DNA of 64,000 nt from JBBRHQ01 sp963840235 (GCA_963840235.1 CAWIYC010000004.1:1-64000); one strand, 5' to 3'; shown: positions 50,870 to 59,329, counted from the stretch's first letter. A program made the numbers and translations. The notes: generated from the sequence alone by a model not told the origin.

Positions 50870-52107
50870 CGGTAGGTCTCCTCCTCGAACTCGACGTCAC
50901 TCGCCTCGTCGGCGACCTCGGGCTCGACCCCGATCGCGACATCGCCGTCGATGGCCGGGTTCGGCCGCGGACCTGCCGGCTGTCCGGCGTGGGCGGCCCC
51001 GGCCTCCGCCAATTCCTTCGCGGTCTCGGAGGCGTCGGCCTCGCGCTCCCCCCGGTGGGGCTGGGGGCTGCGCTCGTCGACCGCGTACCAGCCCATCGTG
51101 TCACTGACCACGTAGAGGTTCTCGTAGAGCGTGTCGAGCGGCGGCTCGGGCGAGTTGTCGGCAAACTCGACCGCCGCCATGACCGTGGCCTCGGCCCGCG
51201 CCCGGATCTCCTCGAGGTCGGAGTCCTTGAGCACGCCCTCGGCGATGCAGTGGGCGGCGAAGGTCTCGATCGGGTCCTTGCTGCGCCACTCCTCGACCTC
51301 CTTCTTATCCCGGTAGATCTCGGGGTCGGCGGCCGAGTGGCCGCGGAAGCGGTAGGTGAAGGCCTCGACCAGGGTCGGCCGGCGCTCCTCCCGGGCGATG
51401 CGGATGTGCTCGGCGACGCCCTCGCGCACCGCCAGCACGTCCATGCCGTCGATCCGCTGCCCGGGGACGCCGTAGCCCTCGGCCTTCTTCGAGAGGTCGG
51501 TCTGGGCCGAGTGGCGCTCGACCGAGGTGCCCATCCCGTAGAGGTTGTTCTCGACCAGGAAGACGACCGGCAGGCTCCACAGCGCGGCCAGGTTCATCGT
51601 CTCCCCGAAGTTGCCGGCGTTGGAGGCGCCGTCGCCGAACATGCAAACGGTGACCGCGTCGCTGCCGCGGTAGTCGGCGGCGAGGCCGAGGCCGGCGGCC
51701 AGCGGGAGGTTGCCGCCGACGATCCCGTAGCCGCCCATGAAGCGGTTCTCGAGATCGAAGATGTGCATCGAGCCGCCGCGGCCGCCGCTGGTCCCATCGA
51801 CTCGGCCGAAGAGCTCGGCCATGACGTTGTTGGGGTGGGTGCCGCGGGCGATCGCGTGCCCGTGGGTGCGGTAGGTGCCGATCAGGTAGTCCTCGTCTCG
51901 CATCACCGAGGCGGTGCCGACGATCGTCGCCTCTTCGCCGATCGCGAGGTGAAGGAACCCGCCTGCCTTGGCCTTCTGGTACTGCCTTCCCGCCTCCTCC
52001 TCGAAGCGGCGGATCAACGCCATCTGCTCGAGCAGCTCGTAGCAGGCGGCCGCCTCGGGCAGGTCGTGCTTGGTGCTCTCCTTTTCGGCCAAGAGTCTCC
52101 CGGCCAC
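50866..52107 (-). CDS. pdhA: Pyruvate dehydrogenase E1 component, alpha subunit
   Basis: 413 residues. The TPP motif runs from FGDGASNAGNFGE to VENNLYGMGTSV; the phosphorylation-loop-like YRFRGHSAADPEIYR is present. It starts ELLEQMALIRRFEEEAGRQY. The catalytic region ends near 345. It is followed by an unusual 65-70 residue tail rich in Glu, Asp, Ala and Pro (GEREADASETAKELAEAG), which is absent from most E1-alpha proteins. The tail may dock onto E2 or the repeat protein; that is a guess. Confidence 0.93.
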   Translation of the reverse strand: MAGRLLAEKESTKHDLPEAAACYELLEQMALIRRFEEEAGRQYQKAKAGGFLHLAIGEEATIVGTASVMRDEDYLIGTYRTHGHAIARGTHPNNVMAELFGRVDGTSGGRGGSMHIFDLENRFMGGYGIVGGNLPLAAGLGLAADYRGSDAVTVCMFGDGASNAGNFGETMNLAALWSLPVVFLVENNLYGMGTSVERHSAQTDLSKKAEGYGVPGQRIDGMDVLAVREGVAEHIRIAREERRPTLVEAFTYRFRGHSAADPEIYRDKKEVEEWRSKDPIETFAAHCIAEGVLKDSDLEEIRARAEATVMAAVEFADNSPEPPLDTLYENLYVVSDTMGWYAVDERSPQPHRGEREADASETAKELAEAGAAHAGQPAGPRPNPAIDGDVAIGVEPEVADEASDVEFEEETYR

Positions 52108-52113
52108 CTTATC

Positions 52114-52725
52114 TCAGGCGTCCAACGTGGCTGCCGTGATCGCCTCCTCGAGACGGTCGTCGCCCCAGAAGACCTCGGCGCCGACGAGCAGGCTCGGAAC
52201 CCCGCGGACGCCGAGGTCCCCGGCAACCTCGGTCGCCGCCTTCAGGCCATCCTTCACCGCGCCGGTCTCGGCCGCCTTCAGCACCGCCCTGGGGTGCAGC
52301 TCGCAGGCGGCGGCAGCGATCAGGACGTTGTCCGGGTCGCTGAGGTCGCGGCCGGCGGCGAAGGCCTGGCGGAACCCCGCCAGGGCGAAGGAGACCGTGC
52401 GACCTGTCTGCTTGGCGAACGTGGCCGCCCGCATCGCGAACAGGGTGTTGCCGGGCCACGGCTGCGGCCACTCGACCGGGGGCAGGCCGTAGGCCGAGGC
52501 CCGTCGCTGGACCTCGGCCATGCCCTCGGCGCGCCCCGGCCCGTTGCCCCAGGAGTCGCGGCCGAAGCGCCGGAAGAGGCCGCCGAGCAGGACCGGCTGC
52601 CACTCGGGCTGCTCCAGCCCCGCCTCGGTGAAGAGCCCGCTGACGCGCTCTGCGGCCAGGTAGGCGTAGGGCGACCCGAGGTCGAAGTAGAAGACCGGGC
52701 GCTCAGGCGTGGGTTGCCCAGCCAT
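52114..52725 (-). CDS. DsbA-family isomerase-like protein (HCCA isomerase type)
   Basis: 203 residues of the thioredoxin-fold DsbA/2-hydroxychromene-2-carboxylate isomerase family. VFYFDLGSPYAYLAAERV carries the Ser (SPYAY) that replaces the CxxC of DsbA, and DLGVRGVPSLLVGAEVFWG is the cis-Pro block. It therefore acts as a glutathione-dependent isomerase-like protein rather than a disulfide oxidase. It overlaps lpd by 23 bases and precedes pdhA by 6. A place inside a PDH operon is unusual; the substrate is unknown. Confidence 0.82.
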   Translation of the reverse strand: MAGQPTPERPVFYFDLGSPYAYLAAERVSGLFTEAGLEQPEWQPVLLGGLFRRFGRDSWGNGPGRAEGMAEVQRRASAYGLPPVEWPQPWPGNTLFAMRAATFAKQTGRTVSFALAGFRQAFAAGRDLSDPDNVLIAAAACELHPRAVLKAAETGAVKDGLKAATEVAGDLGVRGVPSLLVGAEVFWGDDRLEEAITAATLDA

Positions 52726-54070
52726 CCACCGCGCGGGCGGCGTCGAGCACCGCCTCGGAGATCGTCGGGTGGGGGTGGACGATCCGCGCCAGCTCCTGGT
52801 AGCCGCCCTCGAGCGCCATCGTCGCGACCAGCTCGGAGATCATGTCGCAGGCGCGGTTGCCGACGATGTGGGCGCCGACGATCTCCCCGTACTTCGAGTC
52901 GACGACCAGCTTGACGATCCCGTCGCGGTCGTCGTAGACGGTGGCGGCGCCGACCCCGCCGAGCTTGAGCTTTCCGACCTTGACGTCGAGCCCGGCCTCC
53001 TTCGCCTCGGCCTCGGTCAGCCCGACGCTGGCGACCTGCGGATGGCAGAAGGTGGCACCGGCGACGAGGTCGACGTCCACCGGGTGGGTGGGAGCGCCGG
53101 CGGCGTGCTCGACCGCGACCACGCCCTCCTCCATCGCCTTGTGGGCGAGCGCGGGGCCGCGGACGAGGTCGCCGACCGCGTAGATCTTGGCGTTGCTGGT
53201 CTTCTGGAACTCGTCGATCCTGATCCGGCCGCCCTCCTCGGTCTCGACCCCGGCCTCGGTCAGCCCCAGCCCTTCGGTGTCCGGGGCGCGGCCGCCGGCG
53301 ATGCAGAGGTAGTCGACCTCGGCCGACTGGTCGCCGTAGGTGAACTTGACCGACTTCTTGCCGGCCTCGACGTTTTCGACCGGGGTGCCGGTGGAGACGG
53401 TGATGTTCTGCTTCTTGAAGGCGCGCTCGACGACCCGGACCACGTCCTTGTCCTCGGCCGGGAGGATCTGCGGCAGCATCTCGATCAGCAGCACCTCGGT
53501 GCCGTAGCGCCCGTAGGCGGAGGCGATCTCCGAGCCCGATGCGCCGGCGCCGACGACCGCGATCCTCCCCGGCTGATCCGGCAGCGACCAGGCGCCCCAG
53601 GTGTCGACGACGCGCTCGGAGAACTCGACCCCGGGGATCGGCAACGCGACCGACCCGGTGGCGAGGACGATGCTGCCGGCCTCGTAGGTCTGATCGCCGA
53701 CCTTTACGTTGCCCTCCGCCGTCAGCGATCCCTCGCCGGCGATCATCTCGACCTTGTTCTTGTCCCAGAGCATCTTGACGCCGCCGGCGAGGGACTCGGA
53801 GACCTTGGTCCGGCGCTGGCCGAGCGCGGTCCAGTCGAGCGAGGCGCCCTCGACCTTCAGCCCCAGCTCGGCACTGTTTCGGGCCTGGTCGAGGAGCTCT
53901 GCCGTGTGCAGCATCGTCTTCGCCGGGATGCAGGCGTAGTTGAGGCAGCGACCGCCCGGCTTGTCGCGCTCGACCACCGCGGTCTTGCGGCCCAGCTGCG
54001 CGGAGCGGATCGCGGCGACGTAGCCGCCGGGCCCTCCGCCGATAACGATCACGTCGAAGGAGTCAGCCAT
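52703..54070 (-). CDS. lpd: Dihydrolipoyl dehydrogenase (E3)
   Basis: 455 residues. This FAD enzyme re-oxidises dihydrolipoamide with NAD+. FAD loop VIGGGPGGYVAAIRSAQLG; redox-active pair GGRCLNYACIPAKTM (CxxxxC); NAD loop VVGAGASGSEIAS; the interface His-Glu pair in IVHPHPTISEAV. The family usually has CLNVGCIPSK; here it is CLNYACIPAK, a conservative variation. It starts the enzyme part of the operon, 24 bases after the membrane-protein gene. Confidence 0.94.
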   Translation of the reverse strand: MADSFDVIVIGGGPGGYVAAIRSAQLGRKTAVVERDKPGGRCLNYACIPAKTMLHTAELLDQARNSAELGLKVEGASLDWTALGQRRTKVSESLAGGVKMLWDKNKVEMIAGEGSLTAEGNVKVGDQTYEAGSIVLATGSVALPIPGVEFSERVVDTWGAWSLPDQPGRIAVVGAGASGSEIASAYGRYGTEVLLIEMLPQILPAEDKDVVRVVERAFKKQNITVSTGTPVENVEAGKKSVKFTYGDQSAEVDYLCIAGGRAPDTEGLGLTEAGVETEEGGRIRIDEFQKTSNAKIYAVGDLVRGPALAHKAMEEGVVAVEHAAGAPTHPVDVDLVAGATFCHPQVASVGLTEAEAKEAGLDVKVGKLKLGGVGAATVYDDRDGIVKLVVDSKYGEIVGAHIVGNRACDMISELVATMALEGGYQELARIVHPHPTISEAVLDAARAVDGWATHA

Positions 54071-54094
54071 GGGGCGAGCCTATCGGACCGAAGT

Positions 54095-54643
54095 TCAGCG
54101 CTGGCCGGGGCGCTCGGGCATCTGGATCCGAGCCATCGCCTTGACCATGAAGTAGAAGAGGGAGCCGGTCGCGACGATCAACAGGGTCGTTCCGGCGAAC
54201 TGCAGCCAGGTGGTGGCGTTGACGATCCCGGCGACCGCAGCCAGCAGGAACAGCACCAGCAGCATCTGGAAGCCCAGCACCGCCCAGTAGCGGGTCTTCC
54301 ACATCCCCCACGCCATCGCGGTCATGATCAGCGCGAACAGCCCCAGCGGCGCCGGGCTCGGCTGCTTGCCGTTGACGGCCGCGTCGGTCAGCAGGGCGAC
54401 GCCGCAGGAGACCCAGAAGACGATCGCGATCAGGGCGACGAAGCAGGCTCCGACGGTGACGACCGCCGGCCGCTCGCCCTGCTCGAGCGGCGGCAGCGAC
54501 TCGCGCACCTCGCGGTTCCGCTCCTCTGCCTTGGCGTAACCGCGCTGCATGGCGCCGGTGCCGGCCTCGGCGCCGGCGGAGGCTCCGGAGCCGCGCTGCT
54601 TGCGCTTGCGCCGGGCCGCCCGCTTGCGCTCGCGGTCAGCCAC
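54095..54643 (-). CDS. Four-helix membrane protein of unknown function
   Basis: 182 residues from GTG 54643; the open frame continues upstream through thiE without similarity. A basic N-terminus (VADRERKRAARRKRKQRG) precedes a polar segment and four hydrophobic helices (GACFVALIAIVFWVSCGVAL, LFALIMTAMAWGMW, FQMLLVLFLLAAVAGIV, TTLLIVATGSLFYFMV). The GTG overlaps the thiE stop. No family is recognised. It joins thiE to the PDH genes in one transcript. Confidence 0.75.
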   Translation of the reverse strand: MADRERKRAARRKRKQRGSGASAGAEAGTGAMQRGYAKAEERNREVRESLPPLEQGERPAVVTVGACFVALIAIVFWVSCGVALLTDAAVNGKQPSPAPLGLFALIMTAMAWGMWKTRYWAVLGFQMLLVLFLLAAVAGIVNATTWLQFAGTTLLIVATGSLFYFMVKAMARIQMPERPGQR

Positions 54644-55346
54644 CCGGGGCGATCTCCCGCCCGGCAAAGGCCCGGCGCAGGGCGGCCGCGATCCCGTCTG
54701 GGTCCCGGGCGTCGCGAATCGCCCGCACAACGCAGATCCTCGAGGCTCCCGCCTCGACCACCTCGGGCGCGTTGGCGGGTTCGATCCCCCCGATCGCGTA
54801 GAACGGGAAGGGGGAATGCGCGGCGGCGTAGCGGACCAGGTCAAGTCCGACCGCCGGGCGGCCCTCCTTCGTCGGCGTCTCCCAGACCGGGCCGACGCTG
54901 ATGTAGTCCACCCCTTCGGCGTCGGCGATCTGCTGCTCGGAATGGGTCGAGAGGCCGATGATCGCGTCGGGGCCGAGCATCTTGCGGGCTTCGGCGACGG
55001 CGACGTCGTCCTGGCCGAGGTGGACCCCGTCGGCGTTGCAGGAGCGGGCGAGACTGGGGTCGTCGTTGACGATGAACAGGGCGCTGTAGGTGTCGCAGAG
55101 GCGGCGGAAGGTCTGCCCGGCGATCTCGAGAGCCCGGCGGGTCGCGTCCTTGTCGCGCAGCTGGACGATGTCGACGCCGCCGGTCAGCGCGGCGCGCAGC
55201 AACGGCTCGGGATCCTCTCCCTGGGGTGCCGCCTCGCAGACGAAGTAGAGGCGCGCGGTGCGCAGGCGCTCACGGCGCAGCGGCCCGGCGGCGTCGGGGG
55301 TCGCCAGACTCATCGGATCGGCAGTCGCCGGAGAGTGACCATGCAC
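54636..55346 (-). CDS. thiE: Thiamine-phosphate synthase
   Basis: 236 residues (225 if the ATG at 55313 is used). It joins the pyrimidine and thiazole moieties to give thiamine phosphate. The TIM-barrel blocks are LYFVCEAAPQ, DIVQLRDKDATRRALEIA, FIVNDDPSLARSCNADGVHL, LGQDDV, GLSTHSEQQIADAE, ISVGPVWETPTKEGRPAVG and FYAIGGIEPANAPEVVEAGA. It is divergent from thiO, with the riboswitch in the gap on the other strand. It heads the PDH operon, whose E1 needs TPP. Confidence 0.93.
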   Translation of the reverse strand: MHGHSPATADPMSLATPDAAGPLRRERLRTARLYFVCEAAPQGEDPEPLLRAALTGGVDIVQLRDKDATRRALEIAGQTFRRLCDTYSALFIVNDDPSLARSCNADGVHLGQDDVAVAEARKMLGPDAIIGLSTHSEQQIADAEGVDYISVGPVWETPTKEGRPAVGLDLVRYAAAHSPFPFYAIGGIEPANAPEVVEAGASRICVVRAIRDARDPDGIAAALRRAFAGREIAPGG

Positions 55347-55399
55347 CGATTATGGCCGCCCGCGGGCCCGATCGGCGCCGATGGGGGTAGCATCGTCAG

Positions 55400-55496
55400 T
55401 GACGGGAGCCCGCCAGCCACGGGCTGAGAGGGCGGCTACGGCGCCGCCGACCGTAAGAACCTGATCCGGGTAATGCCGGCGCAGGGAATCCCGTGG
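55400..55496 (+). promoter_or_regulatory. TPP riboswitch (THI element)
   Basis: The conserved segments are GGGCTGAGAGGGCGG (CUGAGA of the pyrimidine-sensing helix), then ACCGTAAGAACCTGATCCGG, GTAATGCCGGCGCAGGGAA. P1 can form between ACGGGA (55402-55407) and TCCCGT (55489-55494). The thiO start I prefer (GTG 55517, after AAGGAG) lies just beyond. Binding of TPP should reduce expression of thiO-thiSG. Confidence 0.95.
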
Positions 55497-55516
55497 CACG
55501 GCTCCGAAGGAGCGAG

Positions 55517-56626
55517 GTGCACGCACCGGACAAGACCCAGAGCTACGACGTGATCATCGCCGGCGCCGGCGTCATCGGCCTCGCCTGCGCCTGGCACGCC
55601 GCCCGCGACGGGGCCAGGGTCGCCCTCGTCGACCGCTCCCGGCCGGCCGCCGGCGCAACCCGGGTCGCCGCCGGGATGCTCGCCCCGGTCGGGGAGCTCG
55701 ACTTCGGCGAGGCGGCGCTGCTGGAGATGACGACCGCCGCCGCGGATCTCTACCCCGGCTTCGTCGAGGAGCTGGAGCGCGGAACCGGGCTCGACGTCGG
55801 CTACTCGCGCTGCGGCGCCCTGCACGTCGCCCTCGACCGCGATGAGGCAGCTGAGCTGGGACGGATGCGCGAGCTCCAGCGCTCGCTCGGCTTCGCGACC
55901 GATTGGCTCTCCCCCCGCGAGTGCCGCCGGCTCGAGCCCGGCCTCGCTCCCTCCCTTCATGGCGGCATCCACGTCGCCGGTGACGCCGTGGTCGACCCCC
56001 GGGCGCTCGGCGAGGCGCTGCTCGCTGCCGCTGTGGCCGAGGGCGTCGAGGTGATCGCCGGGGCGGAGATCGAGCGGGCGCTGATCGCCGGCGGGCGGAT
56101 CGAGGGGGTGGCGACCGCCCGCGGCGAGCTGCGGGCGGGCGCAGTGGTGCTGGCGACCGGAGCCTGGTCGGGTCAGGCGCCCTGGTTGCCGCCCGAGGCG
56201 CGACCGCCGGTGCGCCCGGTCAAGGGCCAGGCGCTGGAGCTGTCGGCGCCGGCTGATCCGGCCGAACCGGTGATTGGGCGGATACTCTCCTCCGAGCGCG
56301 TCTACCTCGTGCCGCGCGCCGACGGCAGGTTGATCGTCGGGGCGACGATGGAGGAGAAGGGATTCGACACCACGGTCACGGCCGGCGGTGTCCATGAGCT
56401 GCTGCGGGAGGCCCACCGCCTCCTGCCCGAGGTCGACGAGCTGGAACTGAAGGATGCGAGCGCCGGCCTGCGCCCTGGCACCCCCGACAACCTGCCCATC
56501 GTCGGCCCGGGGTCGCTGGCGGGGCTGATCCTCGCGACCGGCCACCATCGCAACGGAATACTGCTGGCTCCGCTGACGGCGGAGCGGGTGACCGCGCTTC
56601 TCTCCGCGACGGGGGTTGCGGCGTGA
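55517..56626 (+). CDS. thiO: Glycine oxidase ThiO
   Basis: About 369 residues. This FAD enzyme oxidises glycine to dehydroglycine for the thiazole ring. FAD loop YDVIIAGAGVIGLACAWHAA, then ATRVAAGMLAPVGE and the C-terminal GLRPGTPDNLPIVGP, HHRNGILLAPLTAE are typical of ThiO in the DAO family. GTG 55517 has an AAGGAG ribosome site 4 bases upstream; GTG 55493 would add 8 residues but overlaps riboswitch P1. Stop overlaps the next start. Confidence 0.93.
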   Translation: MHAPDKTQSYDVIIAGAGVIGLACAWHAARDGARVALVDRSRPAAGATRVAAGMLAPVGELDFGEAALLEMTTAAADLYPGFVEELERGTGLDVGYSRCGALHVALDRDEAAELGRMRELQRSLGFATDWLSPRECRRLEPGLAPSLHGGIHVAGDAVVDPRALGEALLAAAVAEGVEVIAGAEIERALIAGGRIEGVATARGELRAGAVVLATGAWSGQAPWLPPEARPPVRPVKGQALELSAPADPAEPVIGRILSSERVYLVPRADGRLIVGATMEEKGFDTTVTAGGVHELLREAHRLLPEVDELELKDASAGLRPGTPDNLPIVGPGSLAGLILATGHHRNGILLAPLTAERVTALLSATGVAA

Positions 56627-57651
56627 GGGTCGAGCTCAACGGCGAGCCGCTGGAGCTGCCCGATGGGGCGAGCGTCGAGGACGCGGTCCGGGCCAGTGGT
56701 GCCGGTGACGATGGCCGCGGGGTCGCGGTCGCCCTCGACGGCGAGGTCGTCCCCCGGGCCGCATGGGCCTCGACCGGGCTGAGAAAGGGCCAGATCGTTG
56801 AGGTCCTGGCCGCGATCGCGGGTGGGGCGGAGGCGGCCTCGGGATCCCCGGTGGGAACGGCCGGGATCGAGTCCGGGCCCCGAACGGGATGGTCGATCGC
56901 CGGCCACGACCTGCGCTCCCGCCTGATCGTCGGCAGCGGCGGCTTCCGCTCGCTGGAGCAGATGGAGCGGGCGCTGGAGGAGTCGGGGACGGAGATCGTC
57001 ACCGTCGCCATGCGGCGGGTGGACCCGCTTGCACAGGGCTCGGTGATGGAGGTCATCGACCGCCTCGGGCTTTTCGCGCTCCCCAACACGGCCGGATGCT
57101 TCACCGCCCGCGACGCCGTGCGCACCGCGCGCCTGGCCCGAGAGGCTCTGGAGACCGAGTGGGTCAAGCTGGAGGTGATCGGCGACGATCGCACCCTGCT
57201 CCCGGACGCCGTCGAGCTGATCGAGGCGGCGGAGACGCTGGTCGGCGAGGGCTTCACCGTCCTCCCCTACACCAACGACGACCCCGTTCTCGCCCGCCGG
57301 CTCGAGCAGGCGGGCTGTGCTGCGGTGATGCCGCTGGGCTCGCCGATCGGCTCCGGCGCCGGCATCCGCAACCCCTACAACATCTCGATCATCGTCGAGG
57401 GCGCCGGCGTCCCGGTGATCCTCGACGCCGGCATCGGCACCGCCTCGGACGCGGCCCTGGCGATGGAGTTGGGCTGCGACGGGGTGCTGCTGGCAAGCTC
57501 GGTCTCGCGGGCAGCCGAGCCCGTGCGGATGGCCTCCGCCATGCGGCGCGCTGTCGAGGCCGGCTACGAGGCGCGCCAGGCGGGACGGATCCCGTTGAGG
57601 CGCCATGCCGAGGCCTCGACTCCCGAGCGGGGAACGCCCGACCTCTCATAG
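56623..57651 (+). CDS. thiSG: ThiS-ThiG fusion (sulfur carrier joined to thiazole synthase)
   Basis: 342 residues. Residues 1-68 are ThiS (MRVELNGEPLELPDGAS ... IVEVLAAIAGG); its Gly-Gly at 67-68 is normally the C-terminus that carries the thiocarboxylate. A 20-residue linker follows, and residues about 88-335 are ThiG (LIVGSGGFRSLEQME, KLEVIGDDRTLLPDAVELI, AAVMPLGSPIGSGAGI, VILDAGIGTASDAA). The active Lys is in VKLEVIGD. The fusion places ThiS inside the chain, so either it is cleaved after GG, or sulfur transfer differs. Such fusions are annotated in other bacteria. Confidence 0.9.
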   Translation: MRVELNGEPLELPDGASVEDAVRASGAGDDGRGVAVALDGEVVPRAAWASTGLRKGQIVEVLAAIAGGAEAASGSPVGTAGIESGPRTGWSIAGHDLRSRLIVGSGGFRSLEQMERALEESGTEIVTVAMRRVDPLAQGSVMEVIDRLGLFALPNTAGCFTARDAVRTARLAREALETEWVKLEVIGDDRTLLPDAVELIEAAETLVGEGFTVLPYTNDDPVLARRLEQAGCAAVMPLGSPIGSGAGIRNPYNISIIVEGAGVPVILDAGIGTASDAALAMELGCDGVLLASSVSRAAEPVRMASAMRRAVEAGYEARQAGRIPLRRHAEASTPERGTPDLS

Positions 57652-57662
57652 ACTGCCCGCGC

Positions 57663-59141
57663 GTGGCCGAGAGAAGGGGTGAGAGAGAAGGTGGGCTGAC
57701 CCGGCGGCGCCTGATCGGCGGCGCCGCCGCCGGGGCGGCGGGCTACGCCGCGGCCACGGTCCCGGGCGCGGCGGCCGCCGGGCGCGGGCAGCGGGTCGAT
57801 GTCGTCGTCGTCGGCGCGGGGCTGGCCGGTCTCAGTGCCGCCCGCCGCCTGCGATCAAAGGGCCACTCGGTTGCCGTGCTCGAGGCCCGTGACCGGGTCG
57901 GGGGCCGCACCCTGAACTTCGAGCTGGGCGGCGGCAAGGTGGTCGAGATCGGCGGCCAGTGGGTCGGGCCGACCCAGGATCGCGTGCTGAAGATGATCGA
58001 CCAGCTCGGACTGAAGACCTTCCCCACCTACAACACCGGCGAGAACGTCTATTACCGCTCCGATGCGGCGCAGCCGCTTCAGACCTACACCGGCGCCATC
58101 CCTCCGGCAGCCGGCCCCAGCCTGGTCGAGCTCGCGGTCTTCCTCGCGAAGCTCAACGCGATGGCCCAGGAGGTGCCGCTGGACGAGCCATGGAAGGCGG
58201 CGAAGGCGGCCGAGTGGGACGGCCAGACCTTCGAGACCTTCAAGCTCGCCAACACCACCCTGAGCGAGGCGCGCGACCTGATCGACCTCAGCATCGCCGC
58301 GGTCTTCGCGGCCGAGTCACGCGACCTATCTCTCCTGCACGTCCTCTTCTACATCCGCTCGGGGGGCAACTTCGACAACCTCATCAACGTCGCCGGGGGC
58401 GCCCAGGAGTCGCGTGTGGTCGGCGGCTCGCAGCGGATCTCGCTGCGCCTTGCCAAGGGGTTGGGCCACGCTCTCGTCCTCGGGGCCCCGGTGGTGCGGA
58501 TCGACCGCACCGGCAGCGGCGCCGAGGTGCACACGCCCAAGGGGACCTGGAGGGCGAAGCGGGTGATCGTCTCCGTGCCGCCGACCCTGGCCGGCCGCAT
58601 CGCCTACCACCCGAACCTGCCGGCCCTGCGCGACCAGCTGACCCAGCGCGTCCCCATGGGCTCGGTGATCAAGTGCCTTGCGGTGTACGACCGGCCCTTC
58701 TGGCGCGACGCCGGCCTCACCGGCCAGGCAACCAGCGACGTCGGCGCCACCCGCGTGACCTTCGACAACACCCCGCCCGGCGGAAGCCCCGGCATCCTCC
58801 TCGGCTTCGTCGAGGGCCAGCAGGCGCGCATCTGGGGTGCCCGTTCGAAGAGCGCCCGCCGCGCCGCCGTGCTCTCAGACCTCGAGCGCTACTTCGGCCC
58901 CGAGGCGGCAAACCCCCGCCGCTACATCGAGAAGAGCTGGGCCGAGGAGCGCTGGAGCGGCGGCTGCTACGTCGGCTACATGCCGCCCGGCGTCCTCCTC
59001 GACTACGGCGAGGCCCTGCGCCGCCCGGTCGGTCCGATCCACTGGGCCGGGACCGAGACCGCGACCCTGTGGACCGGCTACATGGACGGAGCGATCCAGT
59101 CCGGCTACCGCGCCGCGGCCGAGGTTCTCGAAGCGCTCTGA
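57663..59141 (+). CDS. Tat-exported flavin monoamine oxidase
   Basis: About 492 residues from GTG 57663. A twin-arginine signal TRRRLIGGAAAGAAGY is followed by the FAD loop VVVVGAGLAGLSAARRL, VLEARDRVGGRTLNFELGG, GGQWVGPTQDRVLKM, and the C-terminal IHWAGTETATLWTGYMDGAI, the full flavin-amine-oxidase set. The folded FAD protein would be exported through Tat. It is close in style to putrescine and other monoamine oxidases of actinobacteria. It starts 11 bases after the thiSG stop, but a functional link to thiamine is not evident. Confidence 0.9.
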   Translation: MAERRGEREGGLTRRRLIGGAAAGAAGYAAATVPGAAAAGRGQRVDVVVVGAGLAGLSAARRLRSKGHSVAVLEARDRVGGRTLNFELGGGKVVEIGGQWVGPTQDRVLKMIDQLGLKTFPTYNTGENVYYRSDAAQPLQTYTGAIPPAAGPSLVELAVFLAKLNAMAQEVPLDEPWKAAKAAEWDGQTFETFKLANTTLSEARDLIDLSIAAVFAAESRDLSLLHVLFYIRSGGNFDNLINVAGGAQESRVVGGSQRISLRLAKGLGHALVLGAPVVRIDRTGSGAEVHTPKGTWRAKRVIVSVPPTLAGRIAYHPNLPALRDQLTQRVPMGSVIKCLAVYDRPFWRDAGLTGQATSDVGATRVTFDNTPPGGSPGILLGFVEGQQARIWGARSKSARRAAVLSDLERYFGPEAANPRRYIEKSWAEERWSGGCYVGYMPPGVLLDYGEALRRPVGPIHWAGTETATLWTGYMDGAIQSGYRAAAEVLEAL

Positions 59142-59197
59142 GCGATCCGCGTCGGCGCGCGACGGGCGGGGCTGCGCAGAACGTCTACGATGCTGGC

Positions 59198-59271
59198 GCC
59201 CTCGTAGCTCAACTGGTTAGAGCGGCAGGCTTTTAAGCTGCGCGACGCGGTTCGAGTCCGGCCGGGGGGCA
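59198..59271 (+). tRNA. tRNA-Lys-like gene (anticodon TTT), imperfect
   Basis: 74 bases with the order acceptor GCCCTCG, D arm GCTC/GAGC, anticodon loop CTTTTAA (TTT), T loop TTCGAGT and end GGGGGGCA. Compared with a normal tRNA-Lys it lacks one G in the T stem, has a C-to-G change in the T stem and another in the anticodon stem (GCAGG/GCTGC), and an extra G in the acceptor. Either a tRNA pseudogene or sequence error in G/C runs. Confidence 0.6.
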
Positions 59272-59291
59272 TGAACCGCCTTCGCATTGGC

Positions 59292-59329
59292 TGAAGGGTT
59301 TCAGCACTTATGGGTGCTGAAACCCTTCA
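59292..59329. terminator. Perfect 16-bp hairpin between convergent units
   Basis: TGAAGGGTTTCAGCAC (59292-59307) and its exact complement (59314-59329) enclose a 6-base loop. It lies between the tRNA-Lys-like gene and the opposite secreted-protein gene, so it could stop transcription from both sides. Its length and perfection also suit a dispersed palindrome. The rest of 59272-59417 holds nothing else. Confidence 0.75.
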
